From: an uncultured Amphritea sp.
GTDB taxonomy: Bacteria; Pseudomonadota; Gammaproteobacteria; Pseudomonadales; Balneatricaceae
Length of the DNA: 54,556 nt
Assembly (NCBI RefSeq): GCF_937127095.1
Contig: NZ_CAKZLP010000069.1
Span: 1 to 54,556, forward strand
Reading direction: 5' to 3'
This document shows positions 34,659 to 43,035 of the stretch, one piece after another (positions within the stretch are counted from its first letter, which is position 1; each line of letters starts with the position of its first letter). Under the pieces are notes generated by a model. That model was not told the DNA's origin. It made no database searches and saw nothing but the letters and a program-made list of their open reading frames with translations. Position numbers and translations under genes: made by a program.

Positions 34659-36380
34659 GTGGAACAACTTTCTGGCGCACAAATGGTTATTCGCGCTCTT
34701 AGAGATGAGGGTGTGAAACACATCTACGGCTATCCGGGCGGAGCGCTGCTGCATATCTATGATGCGCTGTTTCAGCAGGAAGAAGTACAACACGTGCTGG
34801 TCCGTCATGAACAGGCTGCCACCCATATGGCTGATGCGTATGCCCGTGCAACCGGTAAAGCCGGTGTGGCGCTGGTAACTTCCGGCCCGGGTGCAACCAA
34901 TGCGATCACCGGTATTGCTACCGCGTACATGGATTCGATTCCGATGGTGGTGATTACCGGCCAGGTGATGAGCTTCCTGATCGGTGAAGATGCGTTCCAG
35001 GAGACCGATATGATCGGTGTCTCCCGTCCGGTGGTTAAGCACAGTTTCAGTGTTCAGAACCCTGAAGATATCCCTTCTATTATCAAGAAGGCGTTCCATA
35101 TTGCTGAAAGTGGTCGTCCAGGGCCGGTTGTGGTTGATATCCCTAAAGATATGACTAACCCGACAGATCGCTTTAATTACGAGTATCCGAAAAGCATTAA
35201 ACTGCGCTCTTATAACCCGGTTAGCCGTGGTCATAGTGGCCAGATTAAGAAAGCGATCGATATGGTGCTGGATGCCCGCCGTCCGGTTATCTATGCAGGT
35301 GGTGGCGTTATCATGGGTGATGCCAGCACTGAGCTGACTGAGCTGGCTAAACTGCTGAATGCGCCGGTGACCAATACGCTGATGGGCCTGGGTGGTTATC
35401 CCGGTACGGATCGTCAGTTTATCGGTATGCTGGGGATGCATGGCAGCTATGAAGCGAATATGGCGATGCACCACGCTGACCTGATTCTGGCGGTCGGTGC
35501 GCGCTTTGATGACCGTGTCACCAACGGTGTGGATAAGTTTTGTCCTACGGCCAAGATTATCCATGTTGATATCGATCCGGCGTCTATCTCGAAAACCATT
35601 CAGGCTGATGTGCCAATTGTAGGACCTGCTAAGCATGTTCTGCAGGAGATGGTTGGGCTGGTAAAAGAGAGTAAGAAACAGCCAGTCAAAGAAGCAATCG
35701 ATTCCTGGTGGCAGCAGATTGAAGAGTGGCGTGCCCGTCACGGCGGGCGTTATCGCACCGATGACTCGGATAAGATGAAGCCGCAGCAGGTTATCGAGAT
35801 GCTGAGTAAAGTCACCAAGGGTGATGCCTATGTTTGTTCTGACGTAGGTCAGCACCAGATGTTCGCGGCGCAGTATTATAAGTTCAACAAACCAAATCGT
35901 TGGATCAACTCCGGCGGTCTGGGCACCATGGGTTTCGGTCTGCCGGCAGCCATGGGTGTGAAGATGAACTTCCCGGATGAAGAGGTTGTTTGTGTCACCG
36001 GTGAGGGCAGTATCCAGATGAACATTCAGGAACTGTCGACCATCAGTCAGTACAATATTCCGGTTAAGGTTATCTGCCTTAACAACCAGTCTCTGGGGAT
36101 GGTGCGTCAGTGGCAGGATATGAACTATGAGTCTCGCCATTCGCAGTCTTATATGGAGTCCCTGCCGGACTTCGTGAAACTGGCTGAGGCGTATGGTCAT
36201 GTGGGTATGAAAGTAGAGAAATATGAAGATCTGGAAGCTGCGATGACCGAAGCGTTCTCCCTGAAAGATCGCATGGTGTTTATGGATATCAGCGTAGATC
36301 CGTTTGAGCATGTATACCCGATGCAGGTACCGCGTGGCTCTATGCGTGATATGTGGCTGAGCAAGACGGAGAGAACCTGA
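34659..36380 (+). CDS. ilvI: Acetolactate synthase large subunit
   Basis: A 573-residue thiamine-diphosphate enzyme making acetolactate or acetohydroxybutyrate, the first shared step of valine, leucine and isoleucine synthesis. It has the catalytic-glutamate region LVRHEQAATHMADAYARATG, the GDAF-like FAD region, and the cofactor motif GEGSIQMNIQELSTI. Translation starts at GTG 34659 with GAGG eight bases before. The small subunit gene follows after two bases. A 563-codon antisense frame across this gene is a shadow of its codon use. Confidence 0.96.
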   Translation: MEQLSGAQMVIRALRDEGVKHIYGYPGGALLHIYDALFQQEEVQHVLVRHEQAATHMADAYARATGKAGVALVTSGPGATNAITGIATAYMDSIPMVVITGQVMSFLIGEDAFQETDMIGVSRPVVKHSFSVQNPEDIPSIIKKAFHIAESGRPGPVVVDIPKDMTNPTDRFNYEYPKSIKLRSYNPVSRGHSGQIKKAIDMVLDARRPVIYAGGGVIMGDASTELTELAKLLNAPVTNTLMGLGGYPGTDRQFIGMLGMHGSYEANMAMHHADLILAVGARFDDRVTNGVDKFCPTAKIIHVDIDPASISKTIQADVPIVGPAKHVLQEMVGLVKESKKQPVKEAIDSWWQQIEEWRARHGGRYRTDDSDKMKPQQVIEMLSKVTKGDAYVCSDVGQHQMFAAQYYKFNKPNRWINSGGLGTMGFGLPAAMGVKMNFPDEEVVCVTGEGSIQMNIQELSTISQYNIPVKVICLNNQSLGMVRQWQDMNYESRHSQSYMESLPDFVKLAEAYGHVGMKVEKYEDLEAAMTEAFSLKDRMVFMDISVDPFEHVYPMQVPRGSMRDMWLSKTERT

Positions 36381-36382
36381 TC

Positions 36383-36874
36383 ATGAGACATATTATTTCT
36401 GTGTTGATGGAAAACGAGCCCGGCGCGTTGTCCCGGGTGGTTGGTCTGTTCTCCCAGCGGAACTTTAACATTGAGTCGCTGACCGTTGCGCCAACAGAAG
36501 ATTCGACCCTGTCCCGTTTGACCGTCACGACCATCGGTAGTGACCGGGTGATCGAGCAGATCACTAAGCAGCTGAATAAGCTGATCGATGTGGTTAAGGT
36601 AGTGGATCTGACAGAAGGTGATCATATTGAGCGTGAGCTGATGATGATCAAGCTGAAGGCGACTGGCCAGATGCGTGCAGAGATCAAACGGACGGCGGAT
36701 ATTTTCCGTGGTCAGATCATCGATGTAACGCCGAACACTTATACGGTTCAGCTGACCGGTGCCAGTGACAAACTGGATGCGTTTATCCAGACGCTGGGAA
36801 CCACCAATATTATGGAAGTGGTGCGTACCGGTGTTTCGGGTCTGTCCCGTGGTGAAAAGGTGTTAAGCCTCTGA
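36383..36874 (+). CDS. ilvH: Acetolactate synthase small (regulatory) subunit
   Basis: A 163-residue protein with an N-terminal ACT domain (RHIISVLMENEPGALSRVVGLF, residues 2-75) that binds valine for feedback inhibition and a C-terminal domain (about 80-163) that activates IlvI. The start is ATG 36383, two bases after the ilvI stop; the frame is open ten codons further but would overlap ilvI and precede the normal N-terminus. Confidence 0.96.
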   Translation: MRHIISVLMENEPGALSRVVGLFSQRNFNIESLTVAPTEDSTLSRLTVTTIGSDRVIEQITKQLNKLIDVVKVVDLTEGDHIERELMMIKLKATGQMRAEIKRTADIFRGQIIDVTPNTYTVQLTGASDKLDAFIQTLGTTNIMEVVRTGVSGLSRGEKVLSL

Positions 36875-37349
36875 TATTCGGGCTTTGTTGACCATTATTG
36901 ATAAAGAGCCGCTCACTGAGTGGCTTTTTTTTGGTTCATCAGTACTTTACTGAGCAAGGGTTTCGTCATGGCAGAGGTTGGTTGAGTTATATTCTGTAGT
37001 CATTCCCACCATCAAAAACAGACTCACCACAGAGGACTCAGAGAGCACAGAGAAAATCTGATGAGCAGCTTTTCTGCGTGTTATCAGTGGTGAAATTTTT
37101 TCTATGCCCTTTCGCGTCAGGTATTCAGACTTATTGCAGCGGATTCTTGTTGCCTGGGGGCTACCGGACTTTGCTTATATAAAAGATGAAAAATCTGAAA
37201 TTTTCTGGCGAATCTGTTATTCAGACTATAATTAACAGTCCTCCGGGAATTAAATACGGGGATGCAGATCGGCGGCACAGGGAACCTGCGGTGTCCTGGC
37301 GACAGAGTCAGGAAGTCTATTAACAGAGTACCGGTCTGAGGAGGTTATT
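36875..37349. other. 475-base intergenic region: terminator, repeat-like motif, unexplained remainder
   Basis: The ilvH terminator is at 36907-36932. At about 37023-37053 lies CACCACAGAGGACTCAGAGA followed by GCACAGAGAA, a motif I recall as a scattered intergenic repeat in many gammaproteobacteria. The rest has no gene. The last 20 bases carry a strong ribosome binding site for the small ORF at 37350. Confidence 0.45.
36907..36932 (+). terminator. Rho-independent terminator of ilvIH
   Basis: AGCCGCTC and GAGTGGCT form an eight-base stem with one wobble, a three-base loop and eight T residues. Confidence 0.88.
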
Positions 37350-37544
37350 ATGATCCATTCAATCAGGCTAATAATGCTGGCCTTTCTACTTGCTATAGCC
37401 TATCTGAGCTCAACCGGTGTGGGGATTGCAAACCTGCAGACGGTTGGCGGTTATCACCAGGAGCCACCATGGCGGTTAACCACTCCGTTCCCCCGCTGGA
37501 ATGATACCTACGTTATTGTATTTGAACAGGAGATGCTTGCCTGA
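37350..37544 (+). CDS. Small predicted exported or membrane peptide
   Basis: A 64-residue frame with GAGGAGG five bases before the ATG, one of the best ribosome binding sites in the window. The first 28 residues are a hydrophobic signal/anchor (LIMLAFLLAIAYLSSTGVGIA); the remaining polar part contains PPWRLTTPFPRWND. A GC-rich hairpin (CCCCCG 37555-37560 with CGGGGG 37571-37576) follows without a T run. I do not recognise the family. The strong translation signal and signal peptide support a real gene. Confidence 0.5.
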   Translation: MIHSIRLIMLAFLLAIAYLSSTGVGIANLQTVGGYHQEPPWRLTTPFPRWNDTYVIVFEQEMLA

Positions 37545-37656
37545 TGCTATATTGCCCCCGTGATCCGGTGCGGGGGTAATCAATACTGGCGTTTCAAATT
37601 TAAGCGTATTACTCTTGGTCTCAACATAACTGATTATAGTATTCAGAGATCATCCT

Positions 37657-38241
37657 ATGAGTGGAAAACTGCTCTATCTGGTAGGCGCTTCAGGCAGTGG
37701 TAAAGACAGCTTGCTTGAGGGCTGTCGCCAGCGCCTGCAGCCAAACCATTGCTGTTTTGTTGCCCATCGCTATATCACCCGTGCGGCCAATGTTGGCGGG
37801 GAAAATCATATCCACCTGTCCCCTGAAGAGTTTGATATGCGTGCCACGATGGGGATGTTTGCCATGCAATGGTATTCCCATGATTATAGCTATGGCATCG
37901 GTTCAGAGATCGATAACTGGCTGGCGAAAGGGATCAATGTTGTTATCAATGGCTCGCGGGAATATCTGCAGATTGCGATGCATGCCTATCCGAATCTGAT
38001 TCCGGTACTGGTTGAGGTGGATGAAGCGATACTGCAACAGCGGTTGATTCAGCGTGGCCGGGAAACCGAAGCCGAGATCGTTAAACGGTTGAACCGACAC
38101 CGCCAGTTTGTTGATAGTCTGCCGGAAAATATTATGCTGATCGATAATAATACGCACCTGCAGGAAGGTGTGGATGCGCTATTGAAACTGATAGAATCTC
38201 TGGCGCCAGCCTCGGTTAAGGCTGCCCGTTCAACACACTAA
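37657..38241 (+). CDS. phnN: Ribose 1,5-bisphosphate phosphokinase PhnN
   Basis: A 194-residue guanylate-kinase-like protein with P-loop GASGSGKDS at residues 10-18 and the PhnN-type FVAHRYITRAA, HIHLSPEEF and VVINGSREYL sections. It makes 5-phosphoribosyl 1-diphosphate from ribose 1,5-bisphosphate, normally the last step of phosphonate breakdown by C-P lyase. No other phn gene is present, so here it may serve a more general PRPP role. Confidence 0.88.
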   Translation: MSGKLLYLVGASGSGKDSLLEGCRQRLQPNHCCFVAHRYITRAANVGGENHIHLSPEEFDMRATMGMFAMQWYSHDYSYGIGSEIDNWLAKGINVVINGSREYLQIAMHAYPNLIPVLVEVDEAILQQRLIQRGRETEAEIVKRLNRHRQFVDSLPENIMLIDNNTHLQEGVDALLKLIESLAPASVKAARSTH

Positions 38242-38259
38242 ATTATGACTGATTTTCAG

Positions 38260-38289
38260 GAGGGTGCTATGATCGCACCCTCTTTTTTT
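38260..38289 (+). terminator. Rho-independent terminator of phnN
   Basis: GAGGGTGC (38260-38267) and GCACCCTC (38275-38282) form a perfect stem followed by seven T residues. The next gene starts 16 bases further on. Confidence 0.9.
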
Positions 38290-38305
38290 GTCCTGGAGGT
38301 TTGCA

Positions 38306-38695
38306 ATGTTCAGTATAGAGATGAGCGTAAGGGATTATGAACTGGATATGCAGGGCATCGTCAACAATGGTGTTTATTTCAACTATCTGGAACACGCCCG
38401 ACATGAGTTTCTGACAGGCAATGGTATCAGTTTTTCGGCCTTAGCTGAGGCCGGGATTAATCTGGTGGTCATTCGTGCTGAACTGGACTACAAAGCGTCA
38501 CTGAAAAGTGGAGACCGCTTTCGGGTTGAGGTTGCGCTGGAACGGGTAGGGAAAGCGAGGTTTGGTTTCCGTCAACAGGTTGTCCGTCTTGCGGATGAAA
38601 AGGTCTGTGTTGCCGGTCTGGTAGTCGGTGCTGCTCTGAATCAACGTGGGCGACCCTATCTTCCCCCGGAATTTGATGCGCTGTTCAGCGCATGA
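38306..38695 (+). CDS. Acyl-CoA thioesterase, 4HBT hot-dog family
   Basis: A 129-residue single hot-dog domain. The DMQGIVNNGVYFNYLEHARHEFL segment near the N-terminus contains the Asp and the Y-E-x-AR pattern of 4-hydroxybenzoyl-CoA-thioesterase/YbgC-like enzymes, which hydrolyse acyl-CoA thioesters. The ATG at 38306 with GGAGG six bases before is preferred to an upstream TTG. The stop overlaps the exporter start (ATGA). Confidence 0.85.
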   Translation: MFSIEMSVRDYELDMQGIVNNGVYFNYLEHARHEFLTGNGISFSALAEAGINLVVIRAELDYKASLKSGDRFRVEVALERVGKARFGFRQQVVRLADEKVCVAGLVVGAALNQRGRPYLPPEFDALFSA

Positions 38696-39588
38696 TTAAA
38701 ACCTCCTTTGATACTCCCGCCATTGTCTTGTTGGTGGGGCTGTGTATGCTGTTCGGCCTCAATCAGGTGGTGGTTAAGTTTGGCCTGGAGGGGATATCGC
38801 CGTTGATGCAGGCGGGTCTGCGATCGGTTGGCGCCTCACTGCTGCTGATGCTGTGGATGGTGTTTCGCGGCGAGAAGATCTTTCGTGACGACGGTGCTTT
38901 CTGGTGGGGGGTATTATTAGGTGTGCTGTTTGCCATCGAGTTTCTGCTGATCTATATAGCTTTGACCCTGACCACCGCGTCTCATACCACCATTTTTCTC
39001 TATACCTCGCCGTTTGTTGTCGCACTGGGCACACATCTGTTTGTCCCGGATGAATCACTGAAGAGGGCGCAGGTTGTCGGGCTGATAATCGCTTTTGCCG
39101 GTGTTTTCTTAGCCTTCAGGGATTCACTCGATGGTGAAGCTTCACTGTTGGGCGATAGTCTGGCGCTGGCTGCGGCGTTTTTCTGGGGCGCCACAACGGT
39201 GGTGCTGAAGGCTTCGCCCCAACGGCATCAGTCACCCTCCCGGGTGCTGCTCTATCAGCTGGTCGTATCTGCGTTGATGTTGCCCTTGTTGTCGTGGCTG
39301 ATGAATGAGCCGGGGATAACCAACCTGACTTCACTGGTGATCGGATCGCTGTTGTTCCAGACAGTGTTAATGGCGTTTGCGGGATATCTGGCCTGGTTCT
39401 GGTTGCTGAGTCATTATCCGGCATCGAAGATTGCCAGTTTTACCTTTCTGACACCGCTGTTTGGGGTGCTGTTTGCCTGGTTGATTCTGGATGAGCAGCT
39501 CACACTCGATATGCTCGGGGCATTGTTGCTGGTGGCGCTGGGTATCTATCTGGTCAATAAACCGGGTAAGCGGGTGGTAACAGAGTAA
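38692..39588 (+). CDS. EamA/DMT-family transporter
   Basis: A 298-residue protein with ten predicted membrane helices arranged as two EamA repeats (about 8-143 and 155-290). Motifs such as LLIYIALTLTTASHTTIFLY, FWGATTVVLKASPQ and FTFLTPLFGVLFAWLILDE are typical of this drug/metabolite exporter group. The exported substrate is unknown. It overlaps the thioesterase gene by four bases. Confidence 0.9.
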   Translation: MIKTSFDTPAIVLLVGLCMLFGLNQVVVKFGLEGISPLMQAGLRSVGASLLLMLWMVFRGEKIFRDDGAFWWGVLLGVLFAIEFLLIYIALTLTTASHTTIFLYTSPFVVALGTHLFVPDESLKRAQVVGLIIAFAGVFLAFRDSLDGEASLLGDSLALAAAFFWGATTVVLKASPQRHQSPSRVLLYQLVVSALMLPLLSWLMNEPGITNLTSLVIGSLLFQTVLMAFAGYLAWFWLLSHYPASKIASFTFLTPLFGVLFAWLILDEQLTLDMLGALLLVALGIYLVNKPGKRVVTE

Positions 39589-39639
39589 CCCGCTTCTAGC
39601 GATGCCCCGCTGTAGAAATGGCTTCGGTAGTAAAGCGCT

Positions 39640-40512
39640 CTAGCGGATCTGTGACCAGAAAGCGTCAATCAGCGGGCTCTGCAGTTTCTTTTTCAGCGCA
39701 AACAGGCCAACGTCGTAAGCTTTCAGTTCCGGCTCGATATTGAGGATACGAACCCGCTCTGCCAGTGGACTGTTATCCAGGACTATCCTGGGGACAACCC
39801 CCACGCCAAACCCCAGACTGACCATGCTGACAATCGCTTCATTACCAGCCACCTGAGCATAGATAAGCGGTTTACTCTGCCGGGCTTTAAACCACTGATC
39901 GATCCGTTTGCGTGATACGCCCTCCTCGGACAGTATCATCGGTACCGCTGACCAGTCGGGTGTGCCGTTTAACAATGCATCCAGCTGTTTATCCTGTTGC
40001 GGCGCGATAAATACCAGTGGCGAGGTGGCGATATGTTTGAATGCCAGGCTGGCGTTGAAGGTATCTGGCCGGGCGGCAATGGTTATATCATCGGTACCGC
40101 TGAGTACCCGTTGAATCGCGCTTTCCGGATCGCCGGTATGCAGCTTGATTTCGATTTTGGGGTACTGCCTGCGGAAGTTGCTAAGAATCTCATAGAGAAA
40201 ACTGTAACTGGCGGTCACCGAGCAATAGACACTGATCTCCCCTTGCAGCTCCTGCGCGCCTTGCAGCAACGCATTGCGTATTACATCCCATTCGATCAGT
40301 GCTTCCCGGGCATACTCCTGAAAGCGTTTTCCCTCTCGGGTCAGGCTGACCGTGCGGTTATCCCGGTCGAACAGCTGTACTCCCAGAGTGTCTTCCAGTT
40401 GCTTAATTGACCGGGTCAGCGCGGAAGGACTGATATGGCAGGCTTCACTGGCGCGGCCAAAGTGCAAGGTGTCGCAGAGGCTGATAAAAAATTTAAGAGA
40501 GCGGGTGTCCAT
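39640..40512 (-). CDS. ilvY: LysR-family regulator, IlvY-like
   Basis: A 290-residue LysR protein with an N-terminal helix-turn-helix (FGRASEACHISPSALTRSIKQLE, about 18-40) and a substrate-binding domain. The N-terminus MDTRSLKFFISLCDTLHF and the middle SVTASYSFLYEIL and ATSPLVFIAPQ match what I recall of IlvY, which activates ilvC in response to acetolactate. ilvC is normally divergent from ilvY, but here the divergent gene is a ubiquinone-type hydroxylase; ilvIH is 3 kb away. Confidence 0.82.
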   Translation of the reverse strand: MDTRSLKFFISLCDTLHFGRASEACHISPSALTRSIKQLEDTLGVQLFDRDNRTVSLTREGKRFQEYAREALIEWDVIRNALLQGAQELQGEISVYCSVTASYSFLYEILSNFRRQYPKIEIKLHTGDPESAIQRVLSGTDDITIAARPDTFNASLAFKHIATSPLVFIAPQQDKQLDALLNGTPDWSAVPMILSEEGVSRKRIDQWFKARQSKPLIYAQVAGNEAIVSMVSLGFGVGVVPRIVLDNSPLAERVRILNIEPELKAYDVGLFALKKKLQSPLIDAFWSQIR

Positions 40513-40749
40513 AATCTAATCGTCGGTCAATGTGTTGCAGTATTTGAAATATATTTTCACATATGTATCGAAAACTGCAATAAAGATTTACTCCTCGGGC
40601 TGTTGTGTCTAAAAAGCTGTCCTGATCGGTGCTAACGATCTGCTTTTTCTGACAGGCTTGATCTGGATTAGGGAAATCTGCCGTTATTGCCGGTACTGTT
40701 TGCGGTCATATTCACGTTGCAATGGCGTTTGCTCGCCCTGAGGTCCGGT
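40513..40749. promoter_or_regulatory. Divergent region between ilvY and the UbiM-like gene
   Basis: No gene in 237 bases. TTGCAGT (40535-40541) and ACTGCAA (40574-40580) form a perfect seven-base inverted repeat around an A+T-rich core with its own TGAAA-TATAT-TTTCA palindrome (40545-40559). TTGC-type half sites are what I recall for IlvY operators, so this may be the autoregulatory site. Confidence 0.45.
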
Positions 40750-41955
40750 ATGAAGTATGACATCGTAATAATTGGCGCAGGTCCGGCCGGGCTGAGTTTT
40801 GCCCGCTCGCTTGGCGATACTTCCCTGAAAGTGCTGTTGGTGGAGCGCTCATCCCTGGCGACCCTGCGCGAGCCACCGGAAGATGGCCGTGAGATCGCGC
40901 TGACGCACCTGTCGATTGAGATGATGAAGGCTTCAGGGGCCTGGCAGCAGCTGGCCGACAAAGATGTCTCACCGATCTGTGCCGCAAAAGTGCTGGATGG
41001 AAACTCCAGCTATACCCTGAACTTCGATAATAACGATACCGACCTGGATGCCCTGGGTTATCTGGTGCCCAACGATAAGATCCGCAAGGCATATTTCGAG
41101 GTTGTTGAGGGAGTTGAGAACGTTGAACTGCTGACTGAGATATCAGTGGAAGATGTTGGCAGCAGTGCCGACTGCGCCTGGGTTGTGCTGTCCAATGGTG
41201 AACGGATCGAGTGTGATCTGCTGGTGTCCGCAGACAGCCGCTTCTCCGAAACCCGCCGCAAAATGGGTGTGCCGGCAACCATGAAAGATTTTTCCCGCAC
41301 GGCGATAGTGTGTCGGATGGAACATACCCGGCCCCATAATCAGACCGCGTTTGAGTGTTTCCACTATGGCCGGACGCTGGCTATTCTGCCGATGACCGGT
41401 AATCTGTCTTCTATCGTGGTGACCGTCTCCAGTGCCGAGGCAGACACTATTTTTAATATGAGTGAAGAGGCGTTTGCGGCTGATATTGAGCAGCGTTTGC
41501 AGGGGCAGCTGGGTAACATGAAGCTCTACGGACGCCGCCATCTTTATCCGCTGGTGGCCGTGCATGCGAATAAGTTTATCAGCCGTCGGTTTGCGGTGAT
41601 TGGTGATGCGGCGGTGGGGATGCATCCGGTTACAGCACACGGCTTTAATTTGGGGTTACGCAGTCAGGAAACTCTGACCAAAGAGATTAAGCACGCGTTG
41701 TCTAAGGGGCTGGATATCGGTTCACACGCGGTGCTGGAAAAATATCAAAGCAGCCATATGCGGGTAACCAAACCGCTGTATATGGGCACGAACCTGGTGG
41801 TCGGGCTGTTTACCAATGATAATTTTGCGGCAAAAATTGCCCGTAAGGCGACGCTGCGAATTGCCAATAACTTTGCCCCGCTGAAACAGGTGATCACCCG
41901 TAAACTGACAGAAAAGAAGATCGATATTCCCTTCTTTCTGCCGGGCTTGAAATAA
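40750..41955 (+). CDS. ubiM: FAD-dependent hydroxylase, UbiM-like
   Basis: A 401-residue flavoprotein monooxygenase of the UbiH/UbiI group. The FAD-binding GxGxxG motif is IIGAGPAGLSFARSL at the N-terminus and the second FAD motif FAVIGDAAVGMHPVTAHGFN lies near 290-310. Family knowledge suggests ring hydroxylation in ubiquinone synthesis; the N-terminus KYDIVIIGAGPAGLSFARSL resembles UbiM. ATG 40750 with GAGG six bases before is preferred to an upstream TTG in the same frame. A broader flavin hydroxylase role cannot be excluded. Confidence 0.68.
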   Translation: MKYDIVIIGAGPAGLSFARSLGDTSLKVLLVERSSLATLREPPEDGREIALTHLSIEMMKASGAWQQLADKDVSPICAAKVLDGNSSYTLNFDNNDTDLDALGYLVPNDKIRKAYFEVVEGVENVELLTEISVEDVGSSADCAWVVLSNGERIECDLLVSADSRFSETRRKMGVPATMKDFSRTAIVCRMEHTRPHNQTAFECFHYGRTLAILPMTGNLSSIVVTVSSAEADTIFNMSEEAFAADIEQRLQGQLGNMKLYGRRHLYPLVAVHANKFISRRFAVIGDAAVGMHPVTAHGFNLGLRSQETLTKEIKHALSKGLDIGSHAVLEKYQSSHMRVTKPLYMGTNLVVGLFTNDNFAAKIARKATLRIANNFAPLKQVITRKLTEKKIDIPFFLPGLK

Positions 41956-41988
41956 CGGGCAGAGACCCGATTGAACGGGTGGTAGTGA

Positions 41989-42019
41989 AAGGGCGATTTC
42001 TATCACAATTGCCCTTTTT
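41989..42019 (+). terminator. Rho-independent terminator of the UbiM-like gene
   Basis: AAGGGCGATT and AATTGCCCTT form a ten-base stem with one wobble and an eight-base loop, followed by five T residues. Confidence 0.82.
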
Positions 42020-42062
42020 CTATTGAGTCTTCAACTTAGCAGGGTATTCTTAATGCTATCAG

Positions 42063-42101
42063 TCAGAACTTAGTTCTGAGAACTTACTTCTCAGAACTAA
42101 G
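42063..42101. repeat. Nested palindromes upstream of the amidotransferase
   Basis: CTTAGTTCTGAG (42069-42080) and CTCAGAACTAAG (42090-42101) are a perfect 12-base inverted repeat with a nine-base gap. The left arm is also half of TCAGAACT-T-AGTTCTGA (42063-42079). There is no T run, so an operator is more likely than a terminator. Confidence 0.7.
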
Positions 42102-42136
42102 AGTTGAGTAGCTAAAACTGAGTGTTAAGAGCGAAG

Positions 42137-42898
42137 ATGTCCGGACCAGTCCCTGTTATGAAAACCCGAGAGCAACTGAAAATTCTGCTACTGCAGATCC
42201 GTGATGGCGAGCAGGTACGCCGGGAAGAGCACCATAGCTTTGCCGAATATTGTGGTGTCTCGCCCCGGCAGATCGAGATCCTTAACGTATTTGATACACC
42301 GGATTTTCCGGTAACGGTTGCCGATGAGTATGATGCGCTGTTAGTTGGCGGCGCCAGTGAAGCGGATGTTCTGCAACCGGATCAGTATGCGTTTATCCGG
42401 GGGTGTCAGGCGCTGATTCGTCACTGCGGCGAAACCGGTAAGCCGGTTTTTGCTTCCTGCTTTGGTTTTCAGTTAGCGATACTTGCCCTGGGCGGAGAGG
42501 TTCTGCACAAAGATACTGGCTTCGAGATAGGTGCCATCCCCATTACCCTGGCCGCAACGGCCGCTAATGATCTGCTTTATCATGACACTCCGGATCAGTT
42601 TGCCGCTGTCTCGGTGCACCGGCAATATGCGGAAAAATTGCCTCCGGGTTGCCGGTTGCTAGCCTATACCGACCAGTGTGTTCACAGCTTCAAGTTAGAG
42701 GGGAAACCCTTCTGGGCGTTTCAGTTTCATCCGGAGGTTGATAAAGCCACCCTGATTGAACGGCTGACCTTTTATAAATCCCACTATACCGAGGGTGATG
42801 GTCAACTGGAGCAGGTCTTAAACTCGGCGGTCGACACGCCGGAGTCGAATATTCTGGTGCGAAAATTTGTCGACCGGGTACTTCTAGGACTCGGATAG
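42137..42898 (+). CDS. Type 1 glutamine amidotransferase domain protein
   Basis: A stand-alone class I GATase of about 253 residues. The nucleophile Cys108 is in FASCFGFQLAI and the His198/Glu200 pair in FQFHPEVDKA complete the catalytic triad. Such proteins resemble the GATase half of GMP synthase and often act on small molecules or glutamylated compounds; the partner is unknown. Three starts are possible (GTG 42122, ATG 42137, ATG 42158) and none has a strong ribosome binding site. Confidence 0.78.
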   Translation: MSGPVPVMKTREQLKILLLQIRDGEQVRREEHHSFAEYCGVSPRQIEILNVFDTPDFPVTVADEYDALLVGGASEADVLQPDQYAFIRGCQALIRHCGETGKPVFASCFGFQLAILALGGEVLHKDTGFEIGAIPITLAATAANDLLYHDTPDQFAAVSVHRQYAEKLPPGCRLLAYTDQCVHSFKLEGKPFWAFQFHPEVDKATLIERLTFYKSHYTEGDGQLEQVLNSAVDTPESNILVRKFVDRVLLGLG

Positions 42899-42936
42899 TT
42901 CGCTGTAATGATACGTTGCAGCAGTGTTTTGTCGTG

Positions 42937-42958
42937 GCTCTCGGGTAGGAGAGCTTTT
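42937..42958 (+). terminator. Weak terminator after the amidotransferase
   Basis: GCTCTC and GAGAGC form a six-base stem with a six-base loop and four T residues. Confidence 0.5.
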
Positions 42959-43035
42959 CCGTACCGATAGCTTTCCCGTATATGGGTAAGTAGAATGTCG
43001 GAACATTTTGTTAATCCATTGGTGTAAATAGCTCT

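Noticed and set aside
34498..34716. Possible ilv leader peptide frame starting MKSCFCLSL
   Set aside because: It does not stop before ilvI and lacks a run of leucine, isoleucine or valine codons.
34620..36311. 563-codon open frame antisense to ilvI
   Set aside because: It is histidine/arginine/isoleucine-rich without any motif and lies entirely opposite a clear acetolactate synthase gene; it is a codon-usage shadow.
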